Notes: a model not told the origin generated them from the sequence alone. A stretch of 64,000 nucleotides of DNA from Brucella daejeonensis (GCF_014199265.1 NZ_JACIJG010000008.1:124001-188000), one strand, 5' to 3'; numbered from the stretch's first letter, positions 46,372-56,772 are shown. Numbers and translations: made by a program.

Positions 46372-47174
46372 GCGGCGTGAGCGAAATCGAAACCGGACCC
46401 TTTCCGGAGTTGATGCTGGAGCAGGCGGACCATGCAGGCGCATCGCTCGACCCGTCGCCGAATTTCGGTCCGCGCCGCGACGGCAAGGTACCGGCCTTCC
46501 TCATTCTTCATTATACGGGACTTCCGACAGCCGAAGAAGCGGTCGAGATTTTGAAGTCGCCTGATAGGGAGGTCTCGGCACATTATCTCGTTCATGAGGA
46601 CGGGCGGATCGTGCAGATGGTTTCGGAAAAGGCGCGCGCATGGCACGCGGGCAAGAGTTTCTGGAAGGGCGAGACCGACATCAATTCCGCCTCCATCGGC
46701 ATCGAGATCGTCAATCCCGGCGATCTTGAAGATTATCCGCCTTTCAAGGACAGGCAGATTGAGGCGGTCATCGGCTTGTGTCGCGATATATGCGAGCGCC
46801 ATGCGATAAGGCCGGAAAATGTTCTGGCCCATTCGGATATTGCGCCAGCGCGCAAGACCGACCCCGGCCATAACTTTCCGTGGAAGCGGCTGCACGAGGC
46901 AGGTATCGGCCATTATATCGAGCCGACACCGATCCGCGGCGGTCGTTTTCTGGCGCTGGGCGAGCGTGGCCAACCGGTTGAGGCGCTGCAGTCAATGCTG
47001 GCACTTTACGGCTACGGAATAGAGGTCACCGGCGTCTTCGATGACAGTACCGAGACCGTGATCAAGGCCTTCCAGCGCCATTTTCGGCCACAAAAATTGG
47101 ATGGCGTGGCCGACGTATCGACCATAGACAGCCTCTACCGGTTAATTTTTTCCTCGCAAAATGTTACCGCCTGA
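46368..47174 (+). CDS. N-acetylmuramoyl-L-alanine amidase, AmpD-like, with peptidoglycan-binding domain
   Basis: This 268-residue zinc amidase removes the peptide from anhydro-muropeptides or murein. Zinc ligands are expected from His in FLILHYTGLPTAEEAVEIL and from LAHSDIAPARKTDPGHNFPW, with conserved VSAHYLVHEDGRIVQMVSEK between. A C-terminal peptidoglycan-binding domain (VEALQSMLALYGYGIEVTGV) makes it longer than E. coli AmpD, so it is closer to AmiD-type enzymes, but no signal peptide is visible. It overlaps the TerB-DnaJ gene by 4 nt. Confidence 0.92.
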   Translation: MSGVSEIETGPFPELMLEQADHAGASLDPSPNFGPRRDGKVPAFLILHYTGLPTAEEAVEILKSPDREVSAHYLVHEDGRIVQMVSEKARAWHAGKSFWKGETDINSASIGIEIVNPGDLEDYPPFKDRQIEAVIGLCRDICERHAIRPENVLAHSDIAPARKTDPGHNFPWKRLHEAGIGHYIEPTPIRGGRFLALGERGQPVEALQSMLALYGYGIEVTGVFDDSTETVIKAFQRHFRPQKLDGVADVSTIDSLYRLIFSSQNVTA

Positions 47175-47500
47175 CGGGACGTCTGCGGGTAAGTCCGCCA
47201 TTCTGCACTGATTCGAATTTTAGTAATGGTTTCAGAAAAATAGATCGATCCAGCTGCAATGATCGCGGGTCTGGAAGGGAAACATCGCGCTTCCGCGCAT
47301 ATCGGAAATGTTGCAACCTGTAAGACTATTTTACTTTTTTTACCAATCTTCAGCTGCATTTTCCCGCCACTCCAACGCTCAATCCCAGTGGAGACGGGGC
47401 CGACGCAAACGGGCCTGATCATCCGAGCGGGGGCAAGAAAAACAGGATCGTCTCCCCAGGACGGGCGATCCGAAAAAGAAAAGTTTCAAGACGGTAGGTT
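47175..47500. other. Intergenic region before the SLT gene
   Basis: I see no gene, repeat or strong terminator in these 326 nt. A T-rich stretch around 47328-47345 is the only notable feature. Confidence 0.35.
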
Positions 47501-48145
47501 ATGAAAATAAAATTTGTTGTTGTTTGCGCCCTTGTCGGCGCGATGAGTTCGTTTGGTCTGAATCCTGCGCTGAGTGCTCCTTCGACTGAACCGACCAACC
47601 TCGCAGCCCTCTTCAAGGCACGCCAGCAGAACAAGACTGCCGAGGCAAAAAAATCCACCGCCGCGCCAAAGAAGGCATCGGTTATCACCCGCCGCGCAGC
47701 GCCTGCCCGGAAAGGTTCGACCGGCAAGCATTCGCACTCTAAGCGCAAGACCACCCGCAGTGTCAGCCACGGCGGCGCCTATTCCCGCATCATCAATCGT
47801 TATGCTGCGACCTACGGTGTGCCTTCCGCACTTGCTCATGCCGTGGTCCGTCATGAAAGCAATTTCCAGCCGAACGTGCGCGGCAGCGCCGGTGAAATCG
47901 GCCTGATGCAGATCAAGCTCTCGACGGCCCGGGGCCTCGGCTATACCGGTTCGGCCAAGGGACTTTACGAACCTTCCACGAACATCCAGTTCGGCATGAA
48001 ATATCTTGCCATGGCACAGAAGCTCGGCGGCGGCAGCACCTGCGGCACGATCCTGAAATACAATGCCGGTCATGGTGCAAAGCGCATGAACCCGATCTCG
48101 GCAAAATATTGCAGCTCGGTCAAGGCCTATATGCGCGCCTTTTGA
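47501..48145 (+). CDS. Exported SLT-domain lytic transglycosylase
   Basis: This 214-residue protein has a signal peptide (FVVVCALVGAMSSFGLNPAL) and a basic, Lys/Thr/Ala-rich linker (TRRAAPARKGSTGKHSHSKR). The SLT domain carries the catalytic Glu in VVRHESNFQPNVRGSAGEIG, LMQIKLSTARGLGYTG and ILKYNAGHG. It is short for the family and lacks accessory domains. It is the third peptidoglycan hydrolase type within 8 kb. A terminator follows. Confidence 0.92.
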   Translation: MKIKFVVVCALVGAMSSFGLNPALSAPSTEPTNLAALFKARQQNKTAEAKKSTAAPKKASVITRRAAPARKGSTGKHSHSKRKTTRSVSHGGAYSRIINRYAATYGVPSALAHAVVRHESNFQPNVRGSAGEIGLMQIKLSTARGLGYTGSAKGLYEPSTNIQFGMKYLAMAQKLGGGSTCGTILKYNAGHGAKRMNPISAKYCSSVKAYMRAF

Positions 48146-48207
48146 GTTTTCATGTTCGACCATTTGCATCGGCGGTCGCGTAGCGTAGAGGCCGTCTGAT
48201 GTGAACG

Positions 48208-48239
48208 AAAAGCCGGTAGCGGTCTCGCCACCGGCTTTT
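48208..48239 (+). terminator. Terminator after the SLT gene
   Basis: AAAAGCCGGT / ACCGGCTTTT has a 12-nt loop and flanking A and T tracts. Confidence 0.88.
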
Positions 48240-48305
48240 CTGCTGTCTGGGCACAGTTTTTTTCGAATTTCGGTTCCACTGCCCTGTTATCGTTGCTATA
48301 TGCGC

Positions 48306-48735
48306 GCTGTCAGTCGGTCGGGCAGCCGCGCCTGTCATAGGCCGAAAGGCGGCAGGTGAGGAAAGTCCGGGCTCCATGGAAACACGATGCCGGGTAACGC
48401 CCGGCGGGGGTAACCCCAGGGAAAGTGCCACAGAAAGCAGACCGCCCCGTCTTTCGTACCGTTTCGACCAAACGGCAGGGATGACGGGGTAAGGGTGAAA
48501 GGGTGGGGTAAGAGCCCACCGCGCCGGCAGCAATGCAGGCGGCACGGTAAACCCCATCGGGAGCAAAACCGAATAGGGACGGCGCGTCGGCTCGAAAGGG
48601 CTGGCAATCGGTTTCCGGATCAGCCGTCCGGGTGGGTTGCAAGAGGCGGGTGGCGACATCCGTCCCAGATGAATGGCTGCCACGCCGGGCGTAAGCCCGG
48701 CCATACAGAACCCGGCTTACAGACCGGCTGACAAT
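48306..48735 (+). ncRNA. rnpB: RNase P RNA (class A)
   Basis: This is the catalytic RNA that trims tRNA 5' leaders. The P1 helix pairs GTCAGTCGGTC (48309-48319) with GACCGGCTGAC (48722-48732). The universal P4 strands are GAGGAAAGTCCGGGCTCC near 48357 and ACAGAACCCGGCTTAC near 48705. CACAGAAAGCAGACCGCC and GGTAAGGGTGAAAGGGTG are conserved internal blocks. The length of about 430 nt is that of alphaproteobacterial class A RNAs. Ends are estimated from P1. Open frames on the opposite strand here are not genes. Confidence 0.96.
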
Positions 48736-48761
48736 TCTTCCATCTTGCCGGTGGCGATGCT

Positions 48762-50132
48762 TCAGATCGGCGCGCCGGTGGAGAAATCGTAGATCAGTTT
48801 CAGGTTCAGCACCACGATGATCGCCGCCGTAACGGCCGCGAGGATCGTGACCCAGCGTGCGGCGACCAGCGATCCCATCTTCTTTTTCTGCGCTGTGAAA
48901 ATCACCAGCGGTATGATTGCGAAGGGAAGCTGGAGGCTCAGAACCACCTGGGAGAGAATGAGAAGCTCGGTCGTTCCCTGCGAGCCGTAAAGGATGGTGA
49001 CGACGGCTGCGGGCACGATGGCGACAAAGCGCGTGATGGCGCGGCGCAGCCAGGGCTTCAGGCGGATATCGATGAAGCCTTCCATGACGATCTGTCCGGC
49101 CATGGTCGCGGTGATGGTCGAGTTCAGGCCGCAGCAGAGCAGGGCGATCGCGAAGAGTGTCGGGGCAAGGGCGGAGCCGAGCAACGGGTTCAGGAGGGCA
49201 TGGGCCTTGTCCAGATCTTCGACGCCCACATGACCGGTCGCGTTAAAGCTTGCTCCCGCGAGAATGAGGATCGACGCATTGACCACCAGGGCAAACGTCA
49301 GAGCGATGGTGGAATCGAGCGTGGCATAGCGGATTGCCTCGCGCTTTTCGGCGGTTGTGTGGCCGAAGTCGCGGGTCTGTACGATACCCGAATGCAGGTA
49401 GAGATTATGCGGCATGACCGTCGCGCCGATGATGCCGAGCGCGATATACAGCATGTCCGGGTTGCGTACGATCTCGGTGGTGGGCGCAAAGCCCCTTATG
49501 ACCTCGCCCCAGTTGGGCTGGGCCATCAATATCTGGATGAGAAAGCAAAGGGCGATGACGCCGAGAAGCGTGATGATGAGCGCTTCGACCCGACGAAAGC
49601 CCTTGTTCTGCAAATAGAGCACCAGAAGCACGTCGGCCGCGGTGATGATGACGCCGATCTCCAGCGGAATGCCGAACAGCAGGTTGAGGCCGATTGCGGT
49701 GCCGATGACTTCCGCAAGATCGGTAGCGCAAATGGCAAGTTCCGCCAATAGCCAGAGCGGCCAGGCGAGAATACGCGGATACGCGTCGCGGCAGGCCTGT
49801 GCCAGATCGCGGCCCGTCGCGACCGCAAGCCGGGCGCAAAGCGCCTGCAACAGAACCGCCATGATGTTGGAGAGCAGGACTACCGTGAGGAGGGCATAAC
49901 CGAAACGGGAGCCGCCAGCGAGCGATGTCGCCCAGTTGCCGGGGTCCATATAGCCAACGGCGACAAGATAGCCGGGGCCGAAGAAGGACAGTGCACGGCG
50001 GAATTTCGAACTGGACCGGCTGACCCTGATGGAGCGGTGGACGTCCGACATGGAAGCTTCGCCGCGATCCCGCCGCCACCCTTCGAATGTAACTTCAGCG
50101 GTTTCGGAAGGGCCTGCTCCATGGGGCGTCAT
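48762..50132 (-). CDS. mntH: Nramp-family manganese transporter
   Basis: MntH imports Mn2+ with protons through the inner membrane. It has 456 residues from the ATG at 50132 and 11 helices. [20 protein letters not shown] has the metal-binding DPGN of helix 1, and [20 protein letters not shown] has the MPH motif of helix 6. The frame reaches a TTG at 50165 that lies inside the Mur box, so translation cannot sensibly begin there. A later ATG at 50051 is possible. AAGG lies 8 nt before 50132. Confidence 0.95.
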   Translation of the reverse strand: MTPHGAGPSETAEVTFEGWRRDRGEASMSDVHRSIRVSRSSSKFRRALSFFGPGYLVAVGYMDPGNWATSLAGGSRFGYALLTVVLLSNIMAVLLQALCARLAVATGRDLAQACRDAYPRILAWPLWLLAELAICATDLAEVIGTAIGLNLLFGIPLEIGVIITAADVLLVLYLQNKGFRRVEALIITLLGVIALCFLIQILMAQPNWGEVIRGFAPTTEIVRNPDMLYIALGIIGATVMPHNLYLHSGIVQTRDFGHTTAEKREAIRYATLDSTIALTFALVVNASILILAGASFNATGHVGVEDLDKAHALLNPLLGSALAPTLFAIALLCCGLNSTITATMAGQIVMEGFIDIRLKPWLRRAITRFVAIVPAAVVTILYGSQGTTELLILSQVVLSLQLPFAIIPLVIFTAQKKKMGSLVAARWVTILAAVTAAIIVVLNLKLIYDFSTGAPI

Positions 50133-50159
50133 GATAAATGCCTTGGTTTCTTTATGCAG

Positions 50160-50175
50160 TTGCAAACTATTTGCA
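50160..50175 (-). promoter_or_regulatory. Mur-type manganese-responsive box upstream of mntH
   Basis: The minus strand reads TGCAAATAGTTTGCAA, the palindromic manganese-responsive site bound by the Fur-like repressor Mur in rhizobia and Brucella. It lies 28 nt before the chosen start codon, so it should overlap the promoter and repress mntH when Mn is sufficient. Confidence 0.75.
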
Positions 50176-50230
50176 TTAAATAATGGCTTCCGGACTGTGA
50201 GTCAACGGGGGGGAAGAAGGAGGGGAGTAA

Positions 50231-50270
50231 GGGAATAGGGGAATAGGGGAATAGGGGAATAGGGGAATAG
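50231..50270. repeat. Octanucleotide tandem repeat (GGGAATAG x5)
   Basis: Five perfect head-to-tail copies of GGGAATAG occupy exactly 40 nt, followed by a broken GAAGGG. It lies in the roughly 390-nt gap between the divergent mntH and rsmH genes. Perfect copies at this number suggest a variable-number locus. Confidence 0.9.
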
Positions 50271-50521
50271 GAAGGGAACTCCTGGCCGAAAAAATCTCTT
50301 GCGCGGAGCGAGTGGCCGGGATCACCCTCCCTTACTCATTTTCCCTAGTGTTCATGCAAAGGATAACGCTTCATTAAGCTTAATATCCGATAACTGGCGA
50401 ACGAATCCGTCATGATGGCAAGTTGACGGCAAATGGCCGGAATCCACGTGCTTGAAACGAAATGATTAAAGCGCCAAGCGCTTTAGGTAACGGGCCGCGT
50501 ACCCGAGAAAGGAACGGAATG
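50271..50521. other. Upstream region of the division and cell-wall operon
   Basis: No gene is present here; in particular mraZ, often the first dcw gene, is absent. The region presumably holds the main promoter of rsmH and the genes behind it. AT-rich TTCATTAAGCTTAATATCC near 50370 is the best candidate area. Confidence 0.45.
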
Positions 50522-51562
50522 ATGGCAAGCCTCGGCGGGGACAATTCTCAAGCCGAAGGGGCTGAAGTCCGTCACGTTCCGGTGCTGATCGCCGAAGTGA
50601 TCGATGCCCTGAAGCCGGTACCCGGTGCGGTGATCGTTGATGGCACGTTCGGCGCGGGCGGCTATACGCGCCGCATTCTGGAAGCGGGCGCGAATGTGAT
50701 CGCAATCGACCGCGATCCGACCGCGATCGAGGCCGGACGGGCAATGGAAAAGCAGTTTCCGGGCAGGCTCACTCTGGTCGAAACCCGGTTTTCCGCGCTC
50801 GACGATGCGGTTTCGCAGGTCACGGGAGCGGGCAGCAAGGTGGACGGCGTCGTGCTGGATATTGGCGTTTCGTCGATGCAGATCGATGAAGCTGAGCGAG
50901 GATTTTCCTTCCAGAAGGACGGTCCGCTCGACATGCGCATGTCGAACAAGGGGGCGAGTGCCGCCGATGTGGTCAATCGCCTGAAAACCGGCGATCTGGC
51001 CCGCATCTTCAATTTTCTGGGCGAGGAGCGTCATGCGGGGCGTATCGCACGCATGATCGACAAGCGTCGCGTAGCGCAGCCCTTCACGCGAACGCTCGAT
51101 CTTGCCAACGCCATCGAGGCGCTGGTCGGGCGCAATCCGAAGGACCGCATCCATCCGGCAACCCGCGTGTTTCAGGCGTTGCGCGTCTATGTGAATGAAG
51201 AATTGAGCGAACTGGCACGGGCGCTGCTCGCAGCCGAGCGTGTCCTGAAGCCCGGCGGTCGGCTGGTGGTGGTGACATTCCACTCGCTCGAAGACCGCAT
51301 GGTGAAGCGCTATTTCGCCGACCGTGCTGGCGGCAGCGCCGGATCGCGCCATTTGCCGGCGGCGCATGTGCGCCTGCCGAGCTTCACGCCTGCCGTCAAG
51401 GGCGCGGTCGGCCCGACGCTCGAGGAAGAAGAACGCAATCCGCGCGCGCGCTCGGCGAAGCTGCGCGCCGGAATAAGGACGGATAATCCGCCACTGGAAG
51501 ACGATTTATCGCTTTTCGGGTTGCCGAAGCTGCCCGAGACGAACGAACTGGCCCGGAGTTGA
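50522..51562 (+). CDS. rsmH: 16S rRNA m4C1402 methyltransferase
   Basis: RsmH (MraW) methylates N4 of C1402 in 16S rRNA and is usually the first enzyme gene of the dcw cluster. It has 346 residues from the ATG at 50522 ([10 protein letters not shown]); AAAGGA lies 8 nt upstream. An adjacent ATG at 50519 is equally in frame. [33 protein letters not shown] (SAM site), [26 protein letters not shown] and [14 protein letters not shown] are family motifs. ftsL begins 4 nt after its stop. Confidence 0.96.
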   Translation: MASLGGDNSQAEGAEVRHVPVLIAEVIDALKPVPGAVIVDGTFGAGGYTRRILEAGANVIAIDRDPTAIEAGRAMEKQFPGRLTLVETRFSALDDAVSQVTGAGSKVDGVVLDIGVSSMQIDEAERGFSFQKDGPLDMRMSNKGASAADVVNRLKTGDLARIFNFLGEERHAGRIARMIDKRRVAQPFTRTLDLANAIEALVGRNPKDRIHPATRVFQALRVYVNEELSELARALLAAERVLKPGGRLVVVTFHSLEDRMVKRYFADRAGGSAGSRHLPAAHVRLPSFTPAVKGAVGPTLEEEERNPRARSAKLRAGIRTDNPPLEDDLSLFGLPKLPETNELARS

Positions 51563-51566
51563 ACGA

Positions 51567-51968
51567 GTGCTGCGTACTTTCGACATCATCATGATAGCGG
51601 CGATGCTGGTGGCGGCGACCGTCACCTACACGATCAAATATGACGCGGAAAAACAGATCGCCGTCATTGCCAAGCTGAAGCGCCAGATCGATTCCGAAAA
51701 AGACACGATCACGCTTCTGCGCGCCGACTGGGCCTTGATGACCCAGCCGGGCCGTCTGCAGAGCCTTGTTGGCGTCTATGAAAAGGAACTCAACCTTCAG
51801 CCGATCGAGGCCGAACAGCTTGTCATGGGCGTGGACGAAATTCCCGAACGCCCGATCGACGACATCCAGAAGATCATTTCCGGCAGCGACGAACTGCTCG
51901 CAAGCGGCGTGCTCGAAAGTGACGCGATCACCACCGGCAGCGTCAGGAAAAACGGGGCGAGGCACTGA
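51567..51968 (+). CDS. ftsL: Cell division protein FtsL
   Basis: This 133-residue bitopic divisome protein acts with FtsB and FtsQ to activate septal synthesis. A short cytoplasmic N-terminus leads into one membrane helix (IIMIAAMLVAATVTYTI) and a periplasmic coiled coil (EKQIAVIAKLKRQIDSEKDT), then RADWALMTQPGRLQSLVGVY. The start is GTG at 51567. Position between rsmH and ftsI is diagnostic. The tail is longer than in E. coli FtsL, as usual in alphaproteobacteria. Confidence 0.92.
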   Translation: MLRTFDIIMIAAMLVAATVTYTIKYDAEKQIAVIAKLKRQIDSEKDTITLLRADWALMTQPGRLQSLVGVYEKELNLQPIEAEQLVMGVDEIPERPIDDIQKIISGSDELLASGVLESDAITTGSVRKNGARH

Positions 51969-51970
51969 TC

Positions 51971-53791
51971 ATGCGGCTGAAACTCGGACTCTCGGAAAAG
52001 AAGCACGCACAGGTGAACGGCAATGACGGGCCAGTCGGCGATGAAAAGCCTGCTGGCAACATGGCTTTTGTCGGCTCGCGCAAGAAGCACGGCAATCGCG
52101 CCCGCAACCGCCTATGGATGGCCATTGCCTGCTTTGTCGGCATTTATGGCGTTATCGGCGGCAAGCTCGTCTATTTCGGCGTTATAGGCGGCGAAAACCA
52201 GGATACGGCGGGCCCCGTTATCAATCAGCTTGCATCGCGCCCCGATATTCTCGACCGTAACGGCGAAATTCTCGCGACCGATATCAAGACTGCGTCGCTT
52301 TATGCCGAACCGCGCAAGATCGTGGACCCGGATGAAACCATCGAGATGCTGTCGACGGTGCTGCCGGATCTCGACTGGGAAGCGACCTACAAGCGCCTGA
52401 AGAGCGGCGCCGGGTTCGTCTGGATCAAACGCGGGCTGACGCCGAAGCAGCAGAGCCAGATCATGGCGCTCGGCGTGCCGGGCGTCGGTTTTCGTACGGA
52501 AAAACGTCGCTTCTATCCCGGTGGTCCTACCGCCTCGCATATTCTCGGTCTTGTCAATGTCGACAATCAGGGCATTGCGGGCATGGAGAAATATATCGAC
52601 AGCCAGGGCCTGACCGATCTTCGCTCGGTCGGTCTTGCGACGGGGCAATCGCTGGAGCCTGTTCACCTTTCCATCGATATTCGCGTGCAGCACATCATGC
52701 GCGATGTACTGGTCAAGGCGATGGAACGCTACCGGGCGATTGCCGCCGGTGCGGTGGTGCTGAACGTCAAGACCGGCGAAGTGATCGCCATGTCGTCCGT
52801 GCCGGACTTCGATCCGAACAATCCGGTTCATGCGCTCGACAAGGATCGCCTGAACCGCATGTCGGCGGGCACTTATGAAATGGGCTCGACCATCAAGAGC
52901 TTCACGACGGCGATGGCGCTCGATTCCGGCAAGTTCAATCTGAATTCGCGTCTCGATGCGTCGCGTCCGCTGGTGTTCGGTCGCCAGACCATCCGCGATT
53001 TCCACGGCAAGGGTCGTGTGCTGACGCTGCCGGAAGTCTTTATTTTCTCGTCGAATATCGGTTCGGGCCGCGAGGCCGATGCCGTGGGCATTGAAGGCCA
53101 TCGCGCCTTTCTGAAGAAGATCGGCCTTCTCGACCGGTTGCAGACGGAACTGCCGGAAGTGGCGCGCCCCGTCGAGCCGCGTGTCTGGAAGAAGGTTCAT
53201 TCGATGACCATTTCGTTCGGTCACGGCATGATGACGACGCCGCTGCAAACGGCGGTTGGCGCCGCGGCCCTGATGAATGGCGGCAAGTTGATGCCGCCGA
53301 CATTCCTGATGCGCACGCAGGCCGAAGCCAACAAGGTCGCCAGGCAGGTGGTTCATCCACAGGTCTCGGCGGATATGCGTTACCTCTATCGCTTGAACGC
53401 GACCGCACCGGGCGGGTCGGGCAAGCGCGCCAAGGTTCCGGGCTATCGCGTCGGCGGCAAGACAGGCACTGCGGAAAAGGTCGTCAATGGCCGCTATTCG
53501 AAGGACGTGCGCTTCAATGCATTTCTGGCATCGTTCCCGATGGACGATCCAACCTATGTCGTGCTGACGATCATCGATGAACCGAAGCCGGAAGAGGGCA
53601 AGTTCAGCGCTACCGCCGGTCTCAATGCCGCCCCCATGGTGGCAGAGATCATTCGCCGCTCGGCGTCGTTTCTGGGGGTTAGCCCTGACTTTCGGAAGGA
53701 AGCTTTGCCCGCAACGGTGGAAAATGTCAGCAGCAGGCCCGATTTTAAACAGGAAGTACCGCCAGCGATGGCTTCCAACGAATACGATTGA
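51971..53791 (+). CDS. ftsI: Septal peptidoglycan transpeptidase FtsI (PBP3)
   Basis: FtsI is the class B penicillin-binding protein that cross-links septal peptidoglycan. It has 606 residues: a basic cytoplasmic N-terminus, one membrane helix near residues 45-62, a pedestal domain (RPDILDRNGEILATDIKTAS) and the transpeptidase domain. The active serine is in MGSTIKSF (SxxK), with SSN in IFSSNIGSG and KTG in RVGGKTGTAEK. It begins 2 nt after ftsL. A 54-nt gap separates it from murE. Confidence 0.97.
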   Translation: MRLKLGLSEKKHAQVNGNDGPVGDEKPAGNMAFVGSRKKHGNRARNRLWMAIACFVGIYGVIGGKLVYFGVIGGENQDTAGPVINQLASRPDILDRNGEILATDIKTASLYAEPRKIVDPDETIEMLSTVLPDLDWEATYKRLKSGAGFVWIKRGLTPKQQSQIMALGVPGVGFRTEKRRFYPGGPTASHILGLVNVDNQGIAGMEKYIDSQGLTDLRSVGLATGQSLEPVHLSIDIRVQHIMRDVLVKAMERYRAIAAGAVVLNVKTGEVIAMSSVPDFDPNNPVHALDKDRLNRMSAGTYEMGSTIKSFTTAMALDSGKFNLNSRLDASRPLVFGRQTIRDFHGKGRVLTLPEVFIFSSNIGSGREADAVGIEGHRAFLKKIGLLDRLQTELPEVARPVEPRVWKKVHSMTISFGHGMMTTPLQTAVGAAALMNGGKLMPPTFLMRTQAEANKVARQVVHPQVSADMRYLYRLNATAPGGSGKRAKVPGYRVGGKTGTAEKVVNGRYSKDVRFNAFLASFPMDDPTYVVLTIIDEPKPEEGKFSATAGLNAAPMVAEIIRRSASFLGVSPDFRKEALPATVENVSSRPDFKQEVPPAMASNEYD

Positions 53792-53845
53792 TTCGCCCAA
53801 GGCAGTCTTTGTATTGACGCGCACGCAACTGAATCTGGATTTGGT

Positions 53846-55318
53846 ATGACCATGAAACTGAAGGAAATCGCTCTTTTCAAGGAACTGGCCTCCGGCAAAG
53901 CCGGCGAGGTGGAGATTACCGGCGTCACGTCGGATTCCCGCAAGGTCGAACGCGGTTTTCTTTTCGCGGCGCTGAAAGGCGTGAAGGCGGATGGCGCGGC
54001 TTTTGCCGCCGATGCCGCCAGACGCGGTGCAAGCGCAATCGTTGCAGGCAAGGATACGATCATCGCCGATGCGGGCGTACCGGTTCTGCATGTTGACGAC
54101 CCGCGCCATGCGCTGGCGATTGCATCGGCCCAGTTCTACGGCAAGCAGCCACAGATCATGGTCGCGGTCACAGGCACGAGCGGCAAGACATCGGTGGCGT
54201 CCTTCACTCGCCAGATATGGGCCTATGCAGGATTTCCCGCAGCCAATATCGGTACGACCGGCGTCTTCTCCCCGACCCGAAGCGACTATAATTCGCTGAC
54301 CACACCCGACCCGGTGGAACTGCATCGCGTACTGGCCGAACTTGCAGACGAGGGCGTGACCCATGCGGCCATGGAAGCCTCGTCGCACGGCCTCGACCAG
54401 CGCCGCCTCGACGGTGTCCAACTGACCGCAGGCGCGTTCACCAATCTCGGCCGCGACCATATGGACTATCACGCCACCGTCGAAGAATATCTGGGTGCAA
54501 AGATGCGCCTGTTCGATACGCTTTTGCCCAAGGGCGCGCCCGCGATCATCTACGCCGACGATCATTTTTCGGCGCAGGCGATCGAAGCTGCGACGGCTGC
54601 CGGATGCGATGTGAAGACCGTTGGGCGCAAGGGAAATTTCATCGCGCTGAAGCGTGTGGAGCACGAGCGTTTCCGCCAGCATGTGGAAGTGCGCATCGGT
54701 GACGACATTTTCGAAATCGAACTGCCGCTTGCCGGTGATTTTCAGGTCGCAAATGCGTTGGTGGCGGCGGGGCTCGCCATGGTGACGGGCGTTCCCGCTG
54801 CTGCCGCCATGCGAGCGCTGGAGCGCCTGAAAGGCGCGCCGGGGCGTCTCGACCTGGTGGGGGCGACTGAAGACGGCGCACCAGCCTATGTCGACTACGC
54901 CCACAAGCCGGAAGCGCTTGAAAATGTACTGACCTCGGTCCGTCCATTCACGACGGGCCGCGTGATCGTGGTTTTCGGTTGCGGCGGCGACCGCGACAAG
55001 GGCAAGCGTCCGATCATGGGCGAAATCGCCTCGCGTCTGGCGGATGTGGCTATCGTCACCGACGACAATCCGCGCTCGGAAGTCCCCGCACATATCCGCG
55101 CCGAAATCATGGCTGCGGCACCGGGTGCGACGGAGATTGGCGACCGCCGCGAAGCCATTTTCACCGCCGTTTCCATGATGCAGCCCGGCGACACGCTGGT
55201 GGTCGCGGGCAAGGGACATGAAGAAGGGCAGATCGTCGGCAATATCACCCTGCCGTTTTCCGATCACGCGGAAGTTGCCGCCGCTCTTGTCGCCCGCCTT
55301 GAGGAGCCGCAGAAATGA
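53846..55318 (+). CDS. murE: UDP-MurNAc-L-Ala-D-Glu:meso-DAP ligase
   Basis: MurE adds meso-diaminopimelate to the peptidoglycan precursor. The 490-residue Mur ligase has [18 protein letters not shown] as its ATP loop, [19 protein letters not shown], and [33 protein letters not shown] contains the DNPR motif that selects meso-DAP over lysine. The start ATG at 53846 gives [11 protein letters not shown]; an ATG two codons later is possible. Its stop overlaps the murF start by 4 nt. Confidence 0.97.
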   Translation: MTMKLKEIALFKELASGKAGEVEITGVTSDSRKVERGFLFAALKGVKADGAAFAADAARRGASAIVAGKDTIIADAGVPVLHVDDPRHALAIASAQFYGKQPQIMVAVTGTSGKTSVASFTRQIWAYAGFPAANIGTTGVFSPTRSDYNSLTTPDPVELHRVLAELADEGVTHAAMEASSHGLDQRRLDGVQLTAGAFTNLGRDHMDYHATVEEYLGAKMRLFDTLLPKGAPAIIYADDHFSAQAIEAATAAGCDVKTVGRKGNFIALKRVEHERFRQHVEVRIGDDIFEIELPLAGDFQVANALVAAGLAMVTGVPAAAAMRALERLKGAPGRLDLVGATEDGAPAYVDYAHKPEALENVLTSVRPFTTGRVIVVFGCGGDRDKGKRPIMGEIASRLADVAIVTDDNPRSEVPAHIRAEIMAAAPGATEIGDRREAIFTAVSMMQPGDTLVVAGKGHEEGQIVGNITLPFSDHAEVAAALVARLEEPQK

Positions 55319-56745
55319 GTGACTGGCTCTGGACATCCAACGACATGGTCGAAGCCATGGAAGGCAGGCCCTTCGGCTCGCTTCCAGATGGAATTACCGG
55401 CATTTCCATCGACAGCCGCACCCTGAAACCGGGCGAGGCTTTCTTCGCCATAAAGGGCGATCAGTTCGACGGGCATGATTTCGTCACCGCCGCCATGGCC
55501 GCACGCGCTGGCCTGCTCGTGGTGGCGGAACACCGTCTGCCCGCTTTCGGCAATTCCAAGGTGCCGATGATCGTGGTTGAGGATGTGCTTGAAGCCCTGA
55601 CGAAGCTTGGCATCGCCTCGCGTACACGCTCCAGGGCGCAGATCATCGCCGTGACAGGTTCGGTCGGCAAGACGACGACCAAGGAAGCGCTGCGTCATGT
55701 GCTTTCGAATGTCGGTAAGGTTCACGCTTCGGTGGCGTCGTTCAACAATCACTGGGGAGTGCCGCTGACGCTGGCGCGTATGCCTGCCGATACCGACTAC
55801 GGCATCTTCGAAATCGGCATGAATCATCATGACGAAATCCGTCCGCTGGTGAAGATGGTGCGTCCGCACGTGGCGCTGATCACATTGATCGCGCCCGCCC
55901 ATCTCGGTCATTTCGCCAATCTGGAGGAAATCGCCGTCGCGAAGGCGGAAATTTTCGAGGGTATCGTGCCCGGCGGCTATGTGCTTTTGAACCGGGACGA
56001 CAAGCGCTTCAAGCAGCTTGAAGAACTCGCGACGAAAGCGGGTGTCGAGCACATCGCGACTTTTGGCGAGAATGCGCGATCCGACTATCGTCTGCGCGAA
56101 GTGAAACTGCATCCGACCTGCTCCTGCATGACGGTGAAGATCGGGACGCATGAAGCGGCGGTCAAGGTCGGAATGCCGGGACGCCATATCGTGCAGAACA
56201 TGCTGGCCGTCCTCGGCGCCGCCCATCTGGTGGGGGCGGACATTGCAAAGGTGACGATGGCGATGGCAACGGTTCCTGCCGAAGGCGGGCGCGGCGCGCG
56301 CCATGTGCTGCGGCACCCGGAGGGAACGTTCACGCTGATCGACGAGAGCTACAACGCCAATCCCACCTCCATGCGCGCGGCGCTGTCGCTGCTGCATTCG
56401 ACGGTGCCGGAAGGATCGCGCGGCCGACGCATCGCGGTGCTTGGCGATATGCTGGAGCTTGGCCGCCAGTCGGGCAAGCTTCACGCCGACCTGGCGCGTC
56501 CGGTTGTCGATGCCGGGGTGAATGCGCTCTTTATCGGTGGACCGGACATGTCTGTGCTCAAAAATGCCTTGCCGGTTGAAATTCAGACCGAGTACAGGCA
56601 GGGCACCGACGAATTGTTGCCGCTGGTGGTCAAGGCGGTCCGTCCGGGCGATGTTATCATGGTGAAGTCGTCGAAGGGGATCGGCTTTTCCAGAATCGTC
56701 AAGGCGTTAATTAGCCAATTTCCGCCGGTGGAGCCGGCGGAGTAA
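55315..56745 (+). CDS. murF: UDP-MurNAc-tripeptide:D-Ala-D-Ala ligase
   Basis: MurF adds D-Ala-D-Ala to finish the pentapeptide. It has 476 residues. [20 protein letters not shown] is the ATP loop, with [37 protein letters not shown] and [17 protein letters not shown] further on. The N-terminal uridine-binding domain ([20 protein letters not shown]) is intact. It overlaps murE by 4 nt (ATGA) and mraY follows after 27 nt. Confidence 0.97.
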   Translation: MSDWLWTSNDMVEAMEGRPFGSLPDGITGISIDSRTLKPGEAFFAIKGDQFDGHDFVTAAMAARAGLLVVAEHRLPAFGNSKVPMIVVEDVLEALTKLGIASRTRSRAQIIAVTGSVGKTTTKEALRHVLSNVGKVHASVASFNNHWGVPLTLARMPADTDYGIFEIGMNHHDEIRPLVKMVRPHVALITLIAPAHLGHFANLEEIAVAKAEIFEGIVPGGYVLLNRDDKRFKQLEELATKAGVEHIATFGENARSDYRLREVKLHPTCSCMTVKIGTHEAAVKVGMPGRHIVQNMLAVLGAAHLVGADIAKVTMAMATVPAEGGRGARHVLRHPEGTFTLIDESYNANPTSMRAALSLLHSTVPEGSRGRRIAVLGDMLELGRQSGKLHADLARPVVDAGVNALFIGGPDMSVLKNALPVEIQTEYRQGTDELLPLVVKAVRPGDVIMVKSSKGIGFSRIVKALISQFPPVEPAE

Positions 56746-56772
56746 GCGGTATTTGAGGGATTTTTCTCTACG

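Noticed and set aside
48150..48704. 184-codon frame and smaller ones on the minus strand
   Set aside because: They cover the RNase P RNA gene, which explains the conservation and structure of this segment.
50231..50270. Possible CRISPR-like repeat
   Set aside because: The units are 8 bp head-to-tail without spacers, so this is a simple tandem repeat.
52112..55336. 1074-codon frame opposite ftsI and murE
   Set aside because: It spans two clear genes and their gap on the other strand. It has no start signal and no domain, so it is a codon-bias artefact.
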